Positions 24,551 through 31,256 of a stretch of 31,256 nucleotides of DNA are shown piece after piece (positions within the stretch are counted from its first letter, which is position 1; every line of letters begins with the position of its first letter). The notes under the pieces were generated by a model. The model was not told where the DNA came from, ran no database searches, and worked only from the letters and a program-made list of their open reading frames with translations. The position numbers and the translations under genes are program-made. Source of the stretch: JAWKTM01 sp041399085 (GTDB taxonomy: Bacteria; Planctomycetota; Planctomycetia; Pirellulales; Pirellulaceae). The stretch covers positions 1-31,256 of the forward strand of contig JAWKTM010000076.1 in NCBI GenBank assembly GCA_041399085.1, read 5' to 3'.

Positions 24551-24580
24551 TTGCATGAGGCGGCCCAGGCATGGTACGCT
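24551..24580 (+). promoter_or_regulatory. candidate promoter for zinc-ribbon gene
   Basis: TTGCAT (24551-24556) and TACGCT (24575-24580) are 18 bases apart in the 286-base divergent gap between the phosphoesterase and the zinc-ribbon gene. The start codon lies 135 bases further on, so the leader would be long. Confidence 0.3.
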
Positions 24581-24714
24581 CTATCGTCGTTTCAGCCGGA
24601 AACGGGCGGGCAAATTCCGACGGGGATCGCGGCCATGTCCGAAGAGCCAGCGGTCGTTCGAATCCGTGGCATTTGGGAAGTTGTGTTTCCTCGGGCCTAC
24701 ATGGAAAACGGACT

Positions 24715-25107
24715 ATGATCATTTGGGGTTCGCGAGGTCGAGAGCACTTGGTTGGGCATGGAAATTTTCATTGCCCCGCCTGTCAACGTCCGTCTTCTTA
24801 TTCGTTGAAGCGAGTCTCTCGTTACTTCACACTCTATTTCATCCCCCTTTTTCAAATGTCGACACTTGGCGAGTACGTTACATGCGATTCGTGCGGCAGT
24901 GCCTTTGAACCCCAAGTGTTGTCGATGGCTCAGACTACGGAATCCGAGAAGCGTCAACCTTGGCAGTGCCCGACGTGTCATAACCACAACCCGGCGGATT
25001 CCAGTTCGTGCTTGCGATGTCGGCGGTGGTTCTGCGCGAACTGTGGCCGAGACAACCCCAGCGACTCTGGCGAGTGCTTACTGTGTCGCAGCCAGCGCGG
25101 ACTTTGA
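24715..25107 (+). CDS. zinc-ribbon protein, 130 residues
   Basis: A 130-residue cytoplasmic protein with several zinc-binding Cys pairs. The beginning MIIWGSRGREHLVGHGNFHC is the recognisable start of a widespread bacterial zinc-ribbon family, with ligands HCPAC and CDSCG. The middle YFTLYFIPLFQM is a hydrophobic strand found in these proteins. The second half has two more knuckle pairs, CPTC...CLRC and CANC...CLLC, spaced like RanBP2/double-zinc-ribbon modules. A role in protein or nucleic-acid binding is likely, but nothing specific can be named. ATG 24715 is the family start; the same frame continues upstream without coding character. A weak hairpin GTTGC-GTTGA-GCAAC with TTTCT follows at 25122-25141, just before the BlaI operators. 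Confidence 0.8.
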   Translation: MIIWGSRGREHLVGHGNFHCPACQRPSSYSLKRVSRYFTLYFIPLFQMSTLGEYVTCDSCGSAFEPQVLSMAQTTESEKRQPWQCPTCHNHNPADSSSCLRCRRWFCANCGRDNPSDSGECLLCRSQRGL

Positions 25108-25139
25108 TTTCGCGGTTACGTGTTGCGTTGAGCAACTTT

Positions 25140-25182
25140 CTACGGGTTAAACCGTTGACATCTACGGTTTAATCCGTAGAAT
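25140..25182 (+). promoter_or_regulatory. BlaI-operon promoter with two dyad operators
   Basis: TTGACA (25155-25160) and TAGAAT (25177-25182), 16 bases apart, form a good sigma-70 type promoter. The perfect dyad CTACGGTTTAATCCGTAG (25162-25179, CTACGG-N6-CCGTAG) fills the spacer and enters the -10 box. A second, half-matching copy, CTACGGGTTAAACCGTTG (25140-25157), overlaps the -35 box. The dyad centres are 22 bases apart, about two helical turns. The BlaI start lies 46 bases after the -10 box. Autorepression by the BlaI-type repressor encoded just downstream is inferred. Confidence 0.8.
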
Positions 25183-25228
25183 GAGACCCGTTATGGACGT
25201 TTCTGGGTGTGACGGGACGGGGAGCGGG

Positions 25229-25618
25229 ATGGCTCGACCGAAAGAAGAACAACCGACGGCTGGCGAACTGGAAGTGCTCAAGGTGCTGTGGGACCAGGGG
25301 CCATCGACCGTGCGCGACGTGATGAACGTGTTGAACAAGCGGCGGCGGCGGGCTTATACGTCGGTGATGAGCTTGATGAACGTGATGACCGACAAAGGCT
25401 TGCTGCGACGGCGCGCCGAAGGCCGGGCTTATTTGTACGAAGCGCGGCGGCCGCGGGAATCGACGCTCGGTTCGATGCTGAACGATTTGTTGGGACGAGC
25501 CTTCGAGGGATCGGCCAGCAATCTGGTGACTCATTTGTTGGGGCAAGCCAATCCGTCGGAAGACGAGTTGGACGAAATCCGCCGTGCGATCGACGCTTAC
25601 CAACGCGAGGAGCGATAG
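25229..25618 (+). CDS. BlaI/MecI/CopY-family transcriptional repressor
   Basis: A 129-residue winged-helix repressor. The DNA-binding domain covers about residues 8-75: PTAGELEVLKVLWDQGPSTV, VMNVLNKRRRRAYTSVMSLM and MTDKGLLRRRAEGRAYLYEA. The C-terminal helices (about 80-125; LGSMLNDLLGRAFEGSASNL) provide dimerisation and the site at which partner M56 proteases cleave in the bla/mec systems. ATG 25229 (MARPKEEQPT) has GGAG four bases before it. An earlier in-frame ATG at 25181 lies inside the -10 box and cannot be used by the mapped promoter. The M56 protease gene starts 2 bases after the stop, so the two form an operon, expected to be controlled at the dyads at 25140-25179. Confidence 0.93.
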   Translation: MARPKEEQPTAGELEVLKVLWDQGPSTVRDVMNVLNKRRRRAYTSVMSLMNVMTDKGLLRRRAEGRAYLYEARRPRESTLGSMLNDLLGRAFEGSASNLVTHLLGQANPSEDELDEIRRAIDAYQREER

Positions 25619-25620
25619 CG

Positions 25621-26043
25621 ATGGGCCAGCGATTGTTGGACGCCTTGAGCGAACCGGCTTGTCGGCAGTGGACGTGGACGCTGTTGCATTTTGTTTGGCA
25701 AGGCGCGGCGGTGTCGCTGCTGTTGTTGGTCGTCGAGCGGTGTTTTCGTTTGCGTCAGGTGAGCGATCGATACGTGTTGTCCGTGGCGGCCTTGGCATGC
25801 ATGGCCGCGTGCCCGCTGGTGACATTCTGCTGCCTGGACGCACGAACGACGGCGCTGCCGCTGGCTTCTGGGCCAGTGGCTGCATTCGATTCAACCGCGA
25901 CGCGGGCCCATGAACCGAAACCTGCCTTCAAAGCATCCGCAATCGCTCGCTCCCACCTCCAGCTTGGCTCGGCAATCCAACGTCGCCCGAACGCCAATTG
26001 CGGACGGGCAGGCGAGCCGCGCGGCAACCGTCAACGGCGCTAG
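25621..26043 (+). CDS. M56 protease, N-terminal part (frameshifted)
   Basis: This frame begins 2 bases after blaI and encodes the first part of a BlaR1-like M56 membrane protease. WTWTLLHFVWQGAAVSLLLL (about 16-35) and VLSVAALACMAACPLVTFCCL (about 51-71) are membrane spans one and two. After about residue 95 the coding character fades (EPKPAFKASAIARSHLQL) and the frame ends at 26043, while the continuation of the protein is in the +1 frame (entry at 25910-27517). That frame is open from 25823, so the shift lies between 25823 and 26043. An extra base in the run GGGCCC at 25904-25909 would be enough. I regard the two entries as one gene interrupted by an indel or sequence error. Confidence 0.75.
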   Translation: MGQRLLDALSEPACRQWTWTLLHFVWQGAAVSLLLLVVERCFRLRQVSDRYVLSVAALACMAACPLVTFCCLDARTTALPLASGPVAAFDSTATRAHEPKPAFKASAIARSHLQLGSAIQRRPNANCGRAGEPRGNRQRR

Positions 26044-27517
26044 CTGGCTCCAGCCGACGCTGTTGGTCGTGTGGTTGGTTGGCGTGACGTTGTTTGGACT
26101 GCGGATGTTGGGCGGATTGGCGGGAACGGTTTGGTTGCGAGGCAACCGGCGTCCCGTTCCGCCGCAGCTTGCCGATCGCGTTCGCGAATTGGCGAAACGC
26201 ATGGAGTTGAGGCGAGCGTCGCTGGCTTTATCCGATCGGGTGCGCGACGCGCTGGTAGTAGGCTGTGTGCGACCGATCATTTTGCTTCCGGCATGTTGGT
26301 TGGGGGAAATGTCGCCCGCCATGTTGGATGCGATTCTGGCACACGAGTTGGCTCACATTCGTCGTTGGGATGTGTGGGTCAACACGGGTCAACGCGTCGT
26401 TGAGACGCTGTTGTTTTACCATCCGGCCGTTTGGTGGCTATCGCGACGCATTCGCAGCCAACGCGAAATGTGTTGCGATGAGTTGGCGGTTGCCGCGACC
26501 GGAAATCGAGTGGCGTATGTTTCGACATTGGAACAGGTGGCACGCATGCGACTGGCTCCGTCCAGCCCCTTGTTGGCCGCCGCAATCACGGGAGAAAGCC
26601 GAATGAAATTGTTGCAGCGAGTGCGTCATGTGTTGGGCGCGAAGCCGTCTTCGGACGATAGCCGCCGCTGGATCGTGGGATTGATCGCCCTGGTCGCTCC
26701 GTTGGGATTCGTCGCGGCGAATGTCGATTGGACGTCGAGCGGATCCAACACGGTTCAAGCTGACGAGGGCGATCGGCCACGCGAAGGCGAAGTGCGCCGA
26801 GAAGGCGAAGTGCGCCGAGAAGGCGATCGTCCACGTGAGGGCGAGGTTCGTCGTGAAGGCGACCGTCCGCGCGAAGGCGAAGTTCGTCGAGAAGGTGACC
26901 GTCCGCGAGAGGGCGAAGTGCGTCGCGAAGGCGACCGGCCGCGCGAGGGCGAAGTGCGTCGCGAAGGCGATCGGCCGCGAGAGGGTGAAGTGCGCCGAGA
27001 AGGAGATCGTCCGCGCGAAGGCGATTATCGGCGAGAGGTCGATCGGCCGCGTGAAGGGGATGCGCGACGTGAGGGCGAAAATCCGCTCGGCAACTTCCGC
27101 CCGGCGAACAATCGGGAGGTGGCCTTGGTGCAAGTGATCCTGCAACTGCGGCGGGAAGTGGAAGCTTTGCGGATGCAAGTCCAGCGACTGAGCCAAGCCC
27201 GCGAGTCCGAACGGGGCGACATCGAACGACGTTACCCGGATCGTCCGCGTGAAGGGGAAGCTCGCGAGCGCGAAGGCGATCGTCCACGCGAAGGTGACGT
27301 TCGCCGTGACGGTGATCGACCCCGCGAGGGTGAAGTTCGCCGTGATGGCGATCGGCCTCGCGAAGGCGAAGTGCGCCGAGAAGGAGATCGCCCAGTTCGT
27401 GAAGGCGACCGGCCCGCGCGAGAGGGTGATCGGCCTCGTGAAGGCGACCGGCCCGCGCGAGAGGGTGATCGGCCTCGTGAAGGCGACCGACCTCGTGCAT
27501 CTCAACTATCGGATTGA
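25910..27517 (+). CDS. M56 (BlaR1-like) zinc protease core with charged-repeat extension (frameshifted)
   Basis: This frame carries the catalytic part of the protease. A membrane span is WLQPTLLVVWLVGVTLFGL (about 46-64). The zinc site is H145-E-L-A-H149 (LAHELAHIRRWDVW) with the downstream ligand in REMCCDELAVAATG, and the last span is RWIVGLIALVAPLGFVAA (about 246-263). Beyond it the protein has over 230 residues of acidic-basic repeats built on GDRPREGEVRRE, interrupted by a leucine-rich coiled coil (VALVQVILQLRREVEALRMQ). Signal-sensing M56 proteases cleave BlaI repressors; here the charged tail replaces a penicillin-binding sensor. The apparent ATG 25910 probably is not a true start, since spans one and two are in the preceding frame. 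A strong terminator follows. Confidence 0.85.
   Translation: MNRNLPSKHPQSLAPTSSLARQSNVARTPIADGQASRAATVNGASWLQPTLLVVWLVGVTLFGLRMLGGLAGTVWLRGNRRPVPPQLADRVRELAKRMELRRASLALSDRVRDALVVGCVRPIILLPACWLGEMSPAMLDAILAHELAHIRRWDVWVNTGQRVVETLLFYHPAVWWLSRRIRSQREMCCDELAVAATGNRVAYVSTLEQVARMRLAPSSPLLAAAITGESRMKLLQRVRHVLGAKPSSDDSRRWIVGLIALVAPLGFVAANVDWTSSGSNTVQADEGDRPREGEVRREGEVRREGDRPREGEVRREGDRPREGEVRREGDRPREGEVRREGDRPREGEVRREGDRPREGEVRREGDRPREGDYRREVDRPREGDARREGENPLGNFRPANNREVALVQVILQLRREVEALRMQVQRLSQARESERGDIERRYPDRPREGEAREREGDRPREGDVRRDGDRPREGEVRRDGDRPREGEVRREGDRPVREGDRPAREGDRPREGDRPAREGDRPREGDRPRASQLSD
26768..27505 (+). repeat. 36-bp coding repeats (GDRPREGEVRRE) in the M56 protease
   Basis: The first block, 26768 to about 27082, has about eight copies of a 12-residue unit GDRPREGEVRRE. 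The second, about 27238-27505, has further copies and shorter GDRPAREG and GDRPREG variants. Codons vary between copies (GGC/GGT, CGC/CGT/CGA, GAA/GAG), so the protein pattern is conserved more than the DNA. A coiled-coil segment at about 27112-27215 separates the blocks. Confidence 0.9.
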
Positions 27518-27531
27518 TCGGGACTATGACG

Positions 27532-27570
27532 AAACAAGGCACGTGGAGCTACACGTGCCTTGTTTTGTTT
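27532..27570 (+). terminator. rho-independent terminator of the BlaI-M56 operon
   Basis: The perfect 12-bp stem ACAAGGCACGTG/CACGTGCCTTGT (27534-27545 and 27552-27563, with two more A-T pairs outside) has a 6-base loop GAGCTA and is followed by TTTGTTTG. It starts 14 bases after the M56 stop. Confidence 0.92.
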
Positions 27571-27619
27571 GTCGAGGAAAGGATTCCGGGAAAAGCTTCC
27601 GAAACCTTCATCACATGCT

Positions 27620-28630
27620 TTAACCGATTAGTCGGCGCGACAGCAGCCCGAGCGCCAGCCCGCCGATGGCCGCGGCTCCGCTTGCCAACAGGCGGCGATT
27701 GGAAGTGGCCTGGAATTGCCAGCTCCGCGACTCGGCACGCGGATCGAAATCGCCATGAGCCCCATGATCGCCCGCCACGGGCTCGAACAGATTCGATTGC
27801 CTCCGAGGACTCGCCGGCTGATCGGTTTGTTGTCCGCCCCAAGCGGCTGACGCTAAATATCGGTCCAAGAACCAGGGTAGAAACTTCTGGCCGTACACGG
27901 TCATCACCGTCGAGCGTCCGACGTACACTTCGCGTCGCCGATGATGGGCCGCCCAGTAGATCGCCCGCCCCGCCACTTCCGGCTGAAAGATCGGCGGCAC
28001 CGGCTGCGGTTTGTTGGGCAATCGCGATTCGCACCACGAGAATTGCGGCGTGTTCAAGCCGGGTAATTGGACCATTGTCACATGGATGTTTCGCCGGTCG
28101 TGAATCAGCTCGCTACGCAGCGAATCCGTAAAGCCGCGAATGGCATGCTTTGCACCGCAGTAGGGAGCTTGCAGCGGAATCGCTCGATAGGCCAAGGCCG
28201 AGCCAACTTGCACGATCGTGCCTCGGTCGCGCGGGATCATGCGTTTCAGAGCGGACATCGTTCCGTACACGGTTCCGAGATACGTGACGTCGGTCGCGCG
28301 GCGGAATTCGAACGGTTCGATCTCGGTGATCGGCGAGAAGATCGTGGTCATCGCATTGTTGACCCACGTGTCGATCGGTCCGAGTTCCTCTTCGACGCGC
28401 TGCGCCGCTTCGTCAACGGCTTGGGCATCGGAGACGTCGGTCGGGATCGCGAGGGCTCGGCCGCCGAGTTCTTCGACTTCTGCTTGCGTGGCCGCCAGTC
28501 CATCTTCGCCGCGGGCCAACAATCCGATCGAAGCGCCGCGCCGTGCGAACTCGCGCGTGGTGGCTCGCCCCACGCCCGCCGTCGCGCCCGTAATGACGAC
28601 CACTTCCCGATGTTCTGGCTGATGATTCAT
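27620..28630 (-). CDS. short-chain dehydrogenase/reductase with C-terminal membrane-anchor-like tail
   Basis: A 336-residue NAD(P)-dependent oxidoreductase. The Rossmann motif is TGATAGVGR (14-22), followed by LLARGEDG, the structural WVNNAM (89-94), and the catalytic triad S144, Y157 and K161 in VGSALAYRAIP and YCGAKHA. The core ends near residue 250, after the TMVQLPGLNTPQF and RREVYVGRSTVM segments. The rest is a low-complexity linker and a final GAAAIGGLALGLL (about 319-331), which could anchor the protein in a membrane. The length exceeds the 250-residue classical SDR, as in many planctomycete homologues. ATG 28630 (MNHQPEHREV) is chosen because upstream codons in frame lack coding character. 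The ceramidase-like gene precedes it on the same strand; its stop is 84 bases before this start. Confidence 0.88.
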   Translation of the reverse strand: MNHQPEHREVVVITGATAGVGRATTREFARRGASIGLLARGEDGLAATQAEVEELGGRALAIPTDVSDAQAVDEAAQRVEEELGPIDTWVNNAMTTIFSPITEIEPFEFRRATDVTYLGTVYGTMSALKRMIPRDRGTIVQVGSALAYRAIPLQAPYCGAKHAIRGFTDSLRSELIHDRRNIHVTMVQLPGLNTPQFSWCESRLPNKPQPVPPIFQPEVAGRAIYWAAHHRRREVYVGRSTVMTVYGQKFLPWFLDRYLASAAWGGQQTDQPASPRRQSNLFEPVAGDHGAHGDFDPRAESRSWQFQATSNRRLLASGAAAIGGLALGLLSRRLIG

Positions 28631-28713
28631 GTCGTGCTCGCTTGTCGTGCCGGGTATGACGTTACACGGCATTTGGCAAGCAAACATCGTTCCAACCGTC
28701 CGGGTACGCCGCC

Positions 28714-29631
28714 TTACAATCGCTTCAGCAAATCGGCGACCTTCTCTTCGAACAGCGGTTGCCAATGCGGCGCGAGCAAGCAATCGCTGTCCTCTTGGGC
28801 TCGGCCGACATTCAGCAACTGCTCGGTCGTTGGCGAATAGAAGATGTAACCATTCGTATAGCCAGCGACAAAAGTGTGTTCGTGCGGCGAAGCTGCTTTG
28901 ATGTTCAACCCGATGCGGACCGTTAGCTCGCCGGGGAAGGTTACAAGCACAAAATCGCCGATCCGCAGCGCCGTGACTTCCACGTCCAGCGTACGCTTGC
29001 CGGCTTCGACGTTGCGAGCTTGATGTCGCTCTAGCAATCGAAGGTTCGTTTGCAGTCGCGTGAGCTCTTCCATCACATGGATGTTTTTCATGTACTGCTC
29101 CATGTTACGACGATTTTCGGCGTCCAGTCGCTGGAGATCGTCGCGTCCGAGCGACTGCTCGTGCAAATAGCGATGCGAGTAGTACGACGGAAACTCGCCC
29201 GACACTCCGCGCGTTCCCACCAGTTGCAGGAACGTCTTGAGGTTCAAGCTCGTCCCACGCAGCGACTGCAACAGCGCGAGCTGCTCGAGCTTCATCGCTT
29301 CGATGCGAGGCGCTAAGTCGGCGCGAGGCAACTCCAGCGTTTCGTTGAGGAACGTCACGCCGTCGGTCGGTTCGCAGTCGATCTGCTTGGCGGCTCGCAT
29401 GGCGCTCAGCCCCAGCAGATTGCCGAGCGTCTCGGCGTCGCGCGGATGAGCCACATCCTTATAGAACACAGGATTAATGTCGCCCGCACAGCCTTGAACG
29501 AAGAACGCCATTGCTCCGTCGCCAAAGCTATCCTCGATCACCCGCGAGGCGAAACCGATCATGTCGGCCGTGTTGCCGCCGCCCGGCACGCCTTGAATCG
29601 GATGGCAAGCGAAGTTGTAAACAACCGCCAA
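28714..29631 (-). CDS. neutral/alkaline ceramidase-like protein, C-terminal part (frameshifted)
   Basis: This frame is the continuation of the protein that begins at 30219. It starts mid-domain at AVVYNFACHPIQGVPGGGNT, where the conserved ACHP metal-site region lies, followed by VIEDSFGDGAMAFFVQGCAG and DINPVFY, which fit ceramidase-like active-site regions. A helical part with Gln/Arg-rich stretches (LQRLDAENRRNMEQYMKNI) and a C-terminal part (LRIGDFVLVTFPGELTVRIG, TFVAGYTNGYIFYSP) follow. The frame is intact from about 29631 down to the stop at 28714. The TTG at 29631 is not a real start. If the three short homopolymers noted in the findings are restored, this part joins the N-terminal one. 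Function: an exported hydrolase, probably acting on an amide lipid or other ester; substrate unknown. Confidence 0.8.
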   Translation of the reverse strand: MAVVYNFACHPIQGVPGGGNTADMIGFASRVIEDSFGDGAMAFFVQGCAGDINPVFYKDVAHPRDAETLGNLLGLSAMRAAKQIDCEPTDGVTFLNETLELPRADLAPRIEAMKLEQLALLQSLRGTSLNLKTFLQLVGTRGVSGEFPSYYSHRYLHEQSLGRDDLQRLDAENRRNMEQYMKNIHVMEELTRLQTNLRLLERHQARNVEAGKRTLDVEVTALRIGDFVLVTFPGELTVRIGLNIKAASPHEHTFVAGYTNGYIFYSPTTEQLLNVGRAQEDSDCLLAPHWQPLFEEKVADLLKRL

Positions 29632-29757
29632 CTGTAGCTGCCATCCTCGCGATCGAGACGCAGCAGTCCGATCTCGGGATCGATCGGCCCGACCGCTTCG
29701 ATTTCTTCGTCGGGTGGCAAGAAGCGGGCGTGACCTCGTCGGCTTCTTGGCCGTTCT

Positions 29758-30219
29758 TCAACGAACCGCCCGGTTGGTCGAGACGCGATCTTCGGAACCA
29801 ACGCCGACGCCGACATTCACGGGAGTCAAATTGCTCCAAGCAGCCTTGACGGCGGCAATGGTTCGAGCTTCGACATCGGGCGCGACAGTCCCGTGGCAAT
29901 GACTGGCGTTAACGACCAGATTCGCGGGCTCCAGACCGATGTCGGTTTGCAGAGCTTGCCGCACATTTCCGAGGAACTCGTTTCGGATCGACCCAATCTC
30001 CGCGATCGCCACGGCATCGACCGTGACGATCGCGACCGCCGTCCGCTCGTCCTTCAACACCAATGCCTTCACCCACAACGGATCGTTGACCGGGCCGGCC
30101 TCGCGATTCGTAATGTCTTCCTTCGCCACTCCGGCCCAAAGCCCAGCGCGAACGGTTCCGGTGTGGATCATTACCGAACCAACAATCGCCAAGCCGACAG
30201 CAATCGGGAACAATCTCAT
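29758..30219 (-). CDS. neutral/alkaline ceramidase-like protein, N-terminal part (frameshifted)
   Basis: The N-terminal part of the broken gene. Residues 1 to about 24 form a signal peptide (MRLFPIAVGLAIVGSVMI, cut near VRA). The domain then begins LWAGVAKEDITNREAGPVND and continues through VKALVLKDERTAVAIVTVDA and LVVNASHCHGTVAPDV, where the HCH motif is a likely metal ligand. This is the layout of the neutral ceramidase-like N-terminal domain abundant in planctomycetes. The frame ends at a TGA (29758-29760) right after STNRAVR, where RLKNGQEADE in the next frame should follow. ATG 30219 has AGAGGA at about minus 13. A hairpin (30242-30259) lies just upstream. Confidence 0.8.
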   Translation of the reverse strand: MRLFPIAVGLAIVGSVMIHTGTVRAGLWAGVAKEDITNREAGPVNDPLWVKALVLKDERTAVAIVTVDAVAIAEIGSIRNEFLGNVRQALQTDIGLEPANLVVNASHCHGTVAPDVEARTIAAVKAAWSNLTPVNVGVGVGSEDRVSTNRAVR

Positions 30220-30241
30220 GGCAAGGTTTCCTCTCTGGAGT

Positions 30242-30259
30242 GCGGGGCCTTGTCCCCGC
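30242..30259. other. GC-rich hairpin in the leader of the ceramidase-like gene
   Basis: GCGGGG-CCTTGT-CCCCGC has a 6-bp stem and on the plus strand is followed by TTTCTCTT. It looks like a terminator for plus-strand transcription, but no plus-strand gene lies upstream. On the minus strand it falls in the untranslated leader 23 bases before the start at 30219, with no T-tract. Confidence 0.5.
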
Positions 30260-30348
30260 TTTCTCTTGGCGATTATTAGTCGGCGCGAGCCACCGCCCGC
30301 GCGAACCACGATCGGCGGCGGTCGACGACTTCTCGCATTCGGCGAACC

Positions 30349-31256
30349 CTACAGCGTCCAACCTTTGCGATACTCTTTGTGGATCAAATGCTGAGCCTCG
30401 GGAGCGTTGGTCACTTTCAAATTGGCGGCGTCCCATTCGATGGCCTTGCCGGCGCGATAGGCGACGGTGCCAAGCATCACGGACTCGGTCAGCGCGCCCG
30501 AGTAGTCGAAGTTGCAGGTGGTCGGTCCACCAGTGCGAATCGCTTCGAGCCATTCGGCGTGATGTCCGATCGACGCGGGGATGAACGGTTCGGGCCGCTT
30601 GAAGTCCGCGTATTGTTCGGCGGGCAGCAGCGAATGCTGGCCGTAGTTGGAAATCAACATCCCCTTGTCGCCGATAAACAACTGGCCGCTGCCCGTGTTC
30701 AACGGATTGCCGTTCTGATCCTTCGGCTGTTGGGCGCGAATTTCGTCCAACTGCGGCGGCGTCTTCCCGCTGTCGTACCAAGTGAGTTTGACTGCCGGAC
30801 GCTTGCCGCGAGCCGGATATTCGTACTTGACGATACACCAAGCCGGCGTGCTGACCGCGTCGACCGGCGGGCCTTCGGCCGAGATCGTCGTCGGGTCGCG
30901 CAAGTCCAACGCCCAGTGCGGCAAGTCCATGTAGTGGCAACCGAAATCGCCCAGCGAGCCGGTTCCGTAGTCCCAAAACGATCGCCACGTGAATGGATGC
31001 ACGCCTTCGCTGTAAGGCCGCTCCGGCGCTGGGCCGAGCCACAGATTCCAATCCACGTGAGCCGGCGCTTCGGTGCCCGTCGTGAACTTCGCGCCGGTGT
31101 AAACGGCCGTGGACCAGACGTGGACTTCCTTGACCGTGCCGATCGCGCCGCTTTGAACCAACTCGACAACTCGGCGGTAATTGTCGCCCGCGTGAATCTG
31201 CGTGCCCATCTGCGTGACCAGCTTGTTCTCCTTGGCCAAGTTCGCAAGCGTGCGAG
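30349..31256 (-). CDS. Gfo/Idh/MocA-family oxidoreductase, C-terminal part (runs off the window)
   Basis: The C-terminal roughly 302 residues of a sugar-dehydrogenase-like oxidoreductase; the N-terminal Rossmann domain, with any signal peptide and EKP motif, lies beyond 31256. The visible part starts RTLANLAKENKLVTQMGTQ, continues with VDWNLWLGPAPERPY, FWDYGTGSLGDFGCHYMDLP and GQLFIGDKGML, and ends with FKRPEPFIP, IGHHAEWLEAIRTGGPT and HKEYRKGWTL. This is the same arrangement as the gene at 18595-19893 (LHWDLWLGP, GDMAIHLMD, GHHQQWIDACKTG, YREGWEV), so the two are paralogues. It precedes the ceramidase-like gene on the same strand by 129 bases and may be co-transcribed. Confidence 0.9.
   Translation of the reverse strand, partial: RTLANLAKENKLVTQMGTQIHAGDNYRRVVELVQSGAIGTVKEVHVWSTAVYTGAKFTTGTEAPAHVDWNLWLGPAPERPYSEGVHPFTWRSFWDYGTGSLGDFGCHYMDLPHWALDLRDPTTISAEGPPVDAVSTPAWCIVKYEYPARGKRPAVKLTWYDSGKTPPQLDEIRAQQPKDQNGNPLNTGSGQLFIGDKGMLISNYGQHSLLPAEQYADFKRPEPFIPASIGHHAEWLEAIRTGGPTTCNFDYSGALTESVMLGTVAYRAGKAIEWDAANLKVTNAPEAQHLIHKEYRKGWTL

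Noticed and set aside
25181..25228. Upstream ATG at 25181 as the start of the BlaI repressor
   Set aside because: It lies inside the -10 box of the promoter; ATG 25229 has GGAG before it and begins the conserved domain.
26438..27542. Long minus-strand frames with repeats such as FTRPIT and LHEADHPLARAGR
   Set aside because: They are the antisense reading of the GDRPREGEVRRE coding repeats; the plus-strand frame has a protease core and coherent repeats.

Overview
The window looks like a chromosomal stretch of a planctomycete, most likely of the Pirellula type, although the taxonomy is inferred from gene style only. Pointers are a G+C-rich sequence, secreted and Tat-exported Gfo/Idh/MocA oxidoreductases, a BlaI-M56 regulator/protease pair, a neutral ceramidase-like protein, a DUF6268 barrel protein, a PQQ-type beta-propeller protein, and families of small palindromic intergenic repeats. 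There is no rRNA, CRISPR array, transposase or phage gene.

Layout. 1-5.8 kb: DUF6268 outer-membrane protein, an uncharacterised 501-residue protein, and a minus-strand pair of a 59-residue membrane protein and a beta-propeller protein. 6.0-11.2 kb: a YjhG/YagF-type sugar-acid dehydratase (+) converging on a UPF0173 metal hydrolase, glucose-6-phosphate isomerase and a membrane-anchored unknown (all -). 11.3-12.6 kb: a 15-bp tandem repeat, a CAU-anticodon tRNA, a palindromic repeat, a remarkable 21-bp-period array, and a small membrane protein. 12.9-15.5 kb: a GT2-like glycosyltransferase and NrdR (+) converging on PyrF (-). 15.6-18.4 kb: a pyruvate/indolepyruvate-decarboxylase-like ThDP enzyme and a secreted esterase (-). 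18.6-22.3 kb: a Tat-exported oxidoreductase (+), then an aminotransferase and a DNA methyltransferase (-, 4 bp apart). 22.4-25.1 kb: a serine hydrolase (+), a metallophosphoesterase lacking its DxH motif (-), and a zinc-ribbon protein (+). 25.1-27.6 kb: a BlaI repressor with a clear operator/promoter, a frameshifted M56 protease with long acidic/basic repeats, and a strong terminator. 27.6-31.3 kb: an SDR oxidoreductase, a frameshift-broken ceramidase-like gene and the C-terminal part of a second Gfo/Idh/MocA oxidoreductase, all on the minus strand.

The most tightly linked system is the BlaI-M56 unit: the promoter has a perfect dyad exactly between its -35 and -10 boxes and a second half-degenerate dyad just upstream, so the operon should be repressed by its own BlaI and derepressed through the M56 protease. 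The most unusual non-coding object is the 21-bp array (core 11823-12116), whose phased TTACA boxes and sequence-varied dyads are not explained by any gene.

Three genes (UPF0173 hydrolase, M56 protease, ceramidase-like) carry single-base indels. In the hydrolase and the ceramidase-like gene six of six can be placed in or beside short homopolymer runs. Either the assembly has homopolymer errors or this genome carries real slippage mutations; the raw reads would decide. Functional calls come from motif recognition without database searches.
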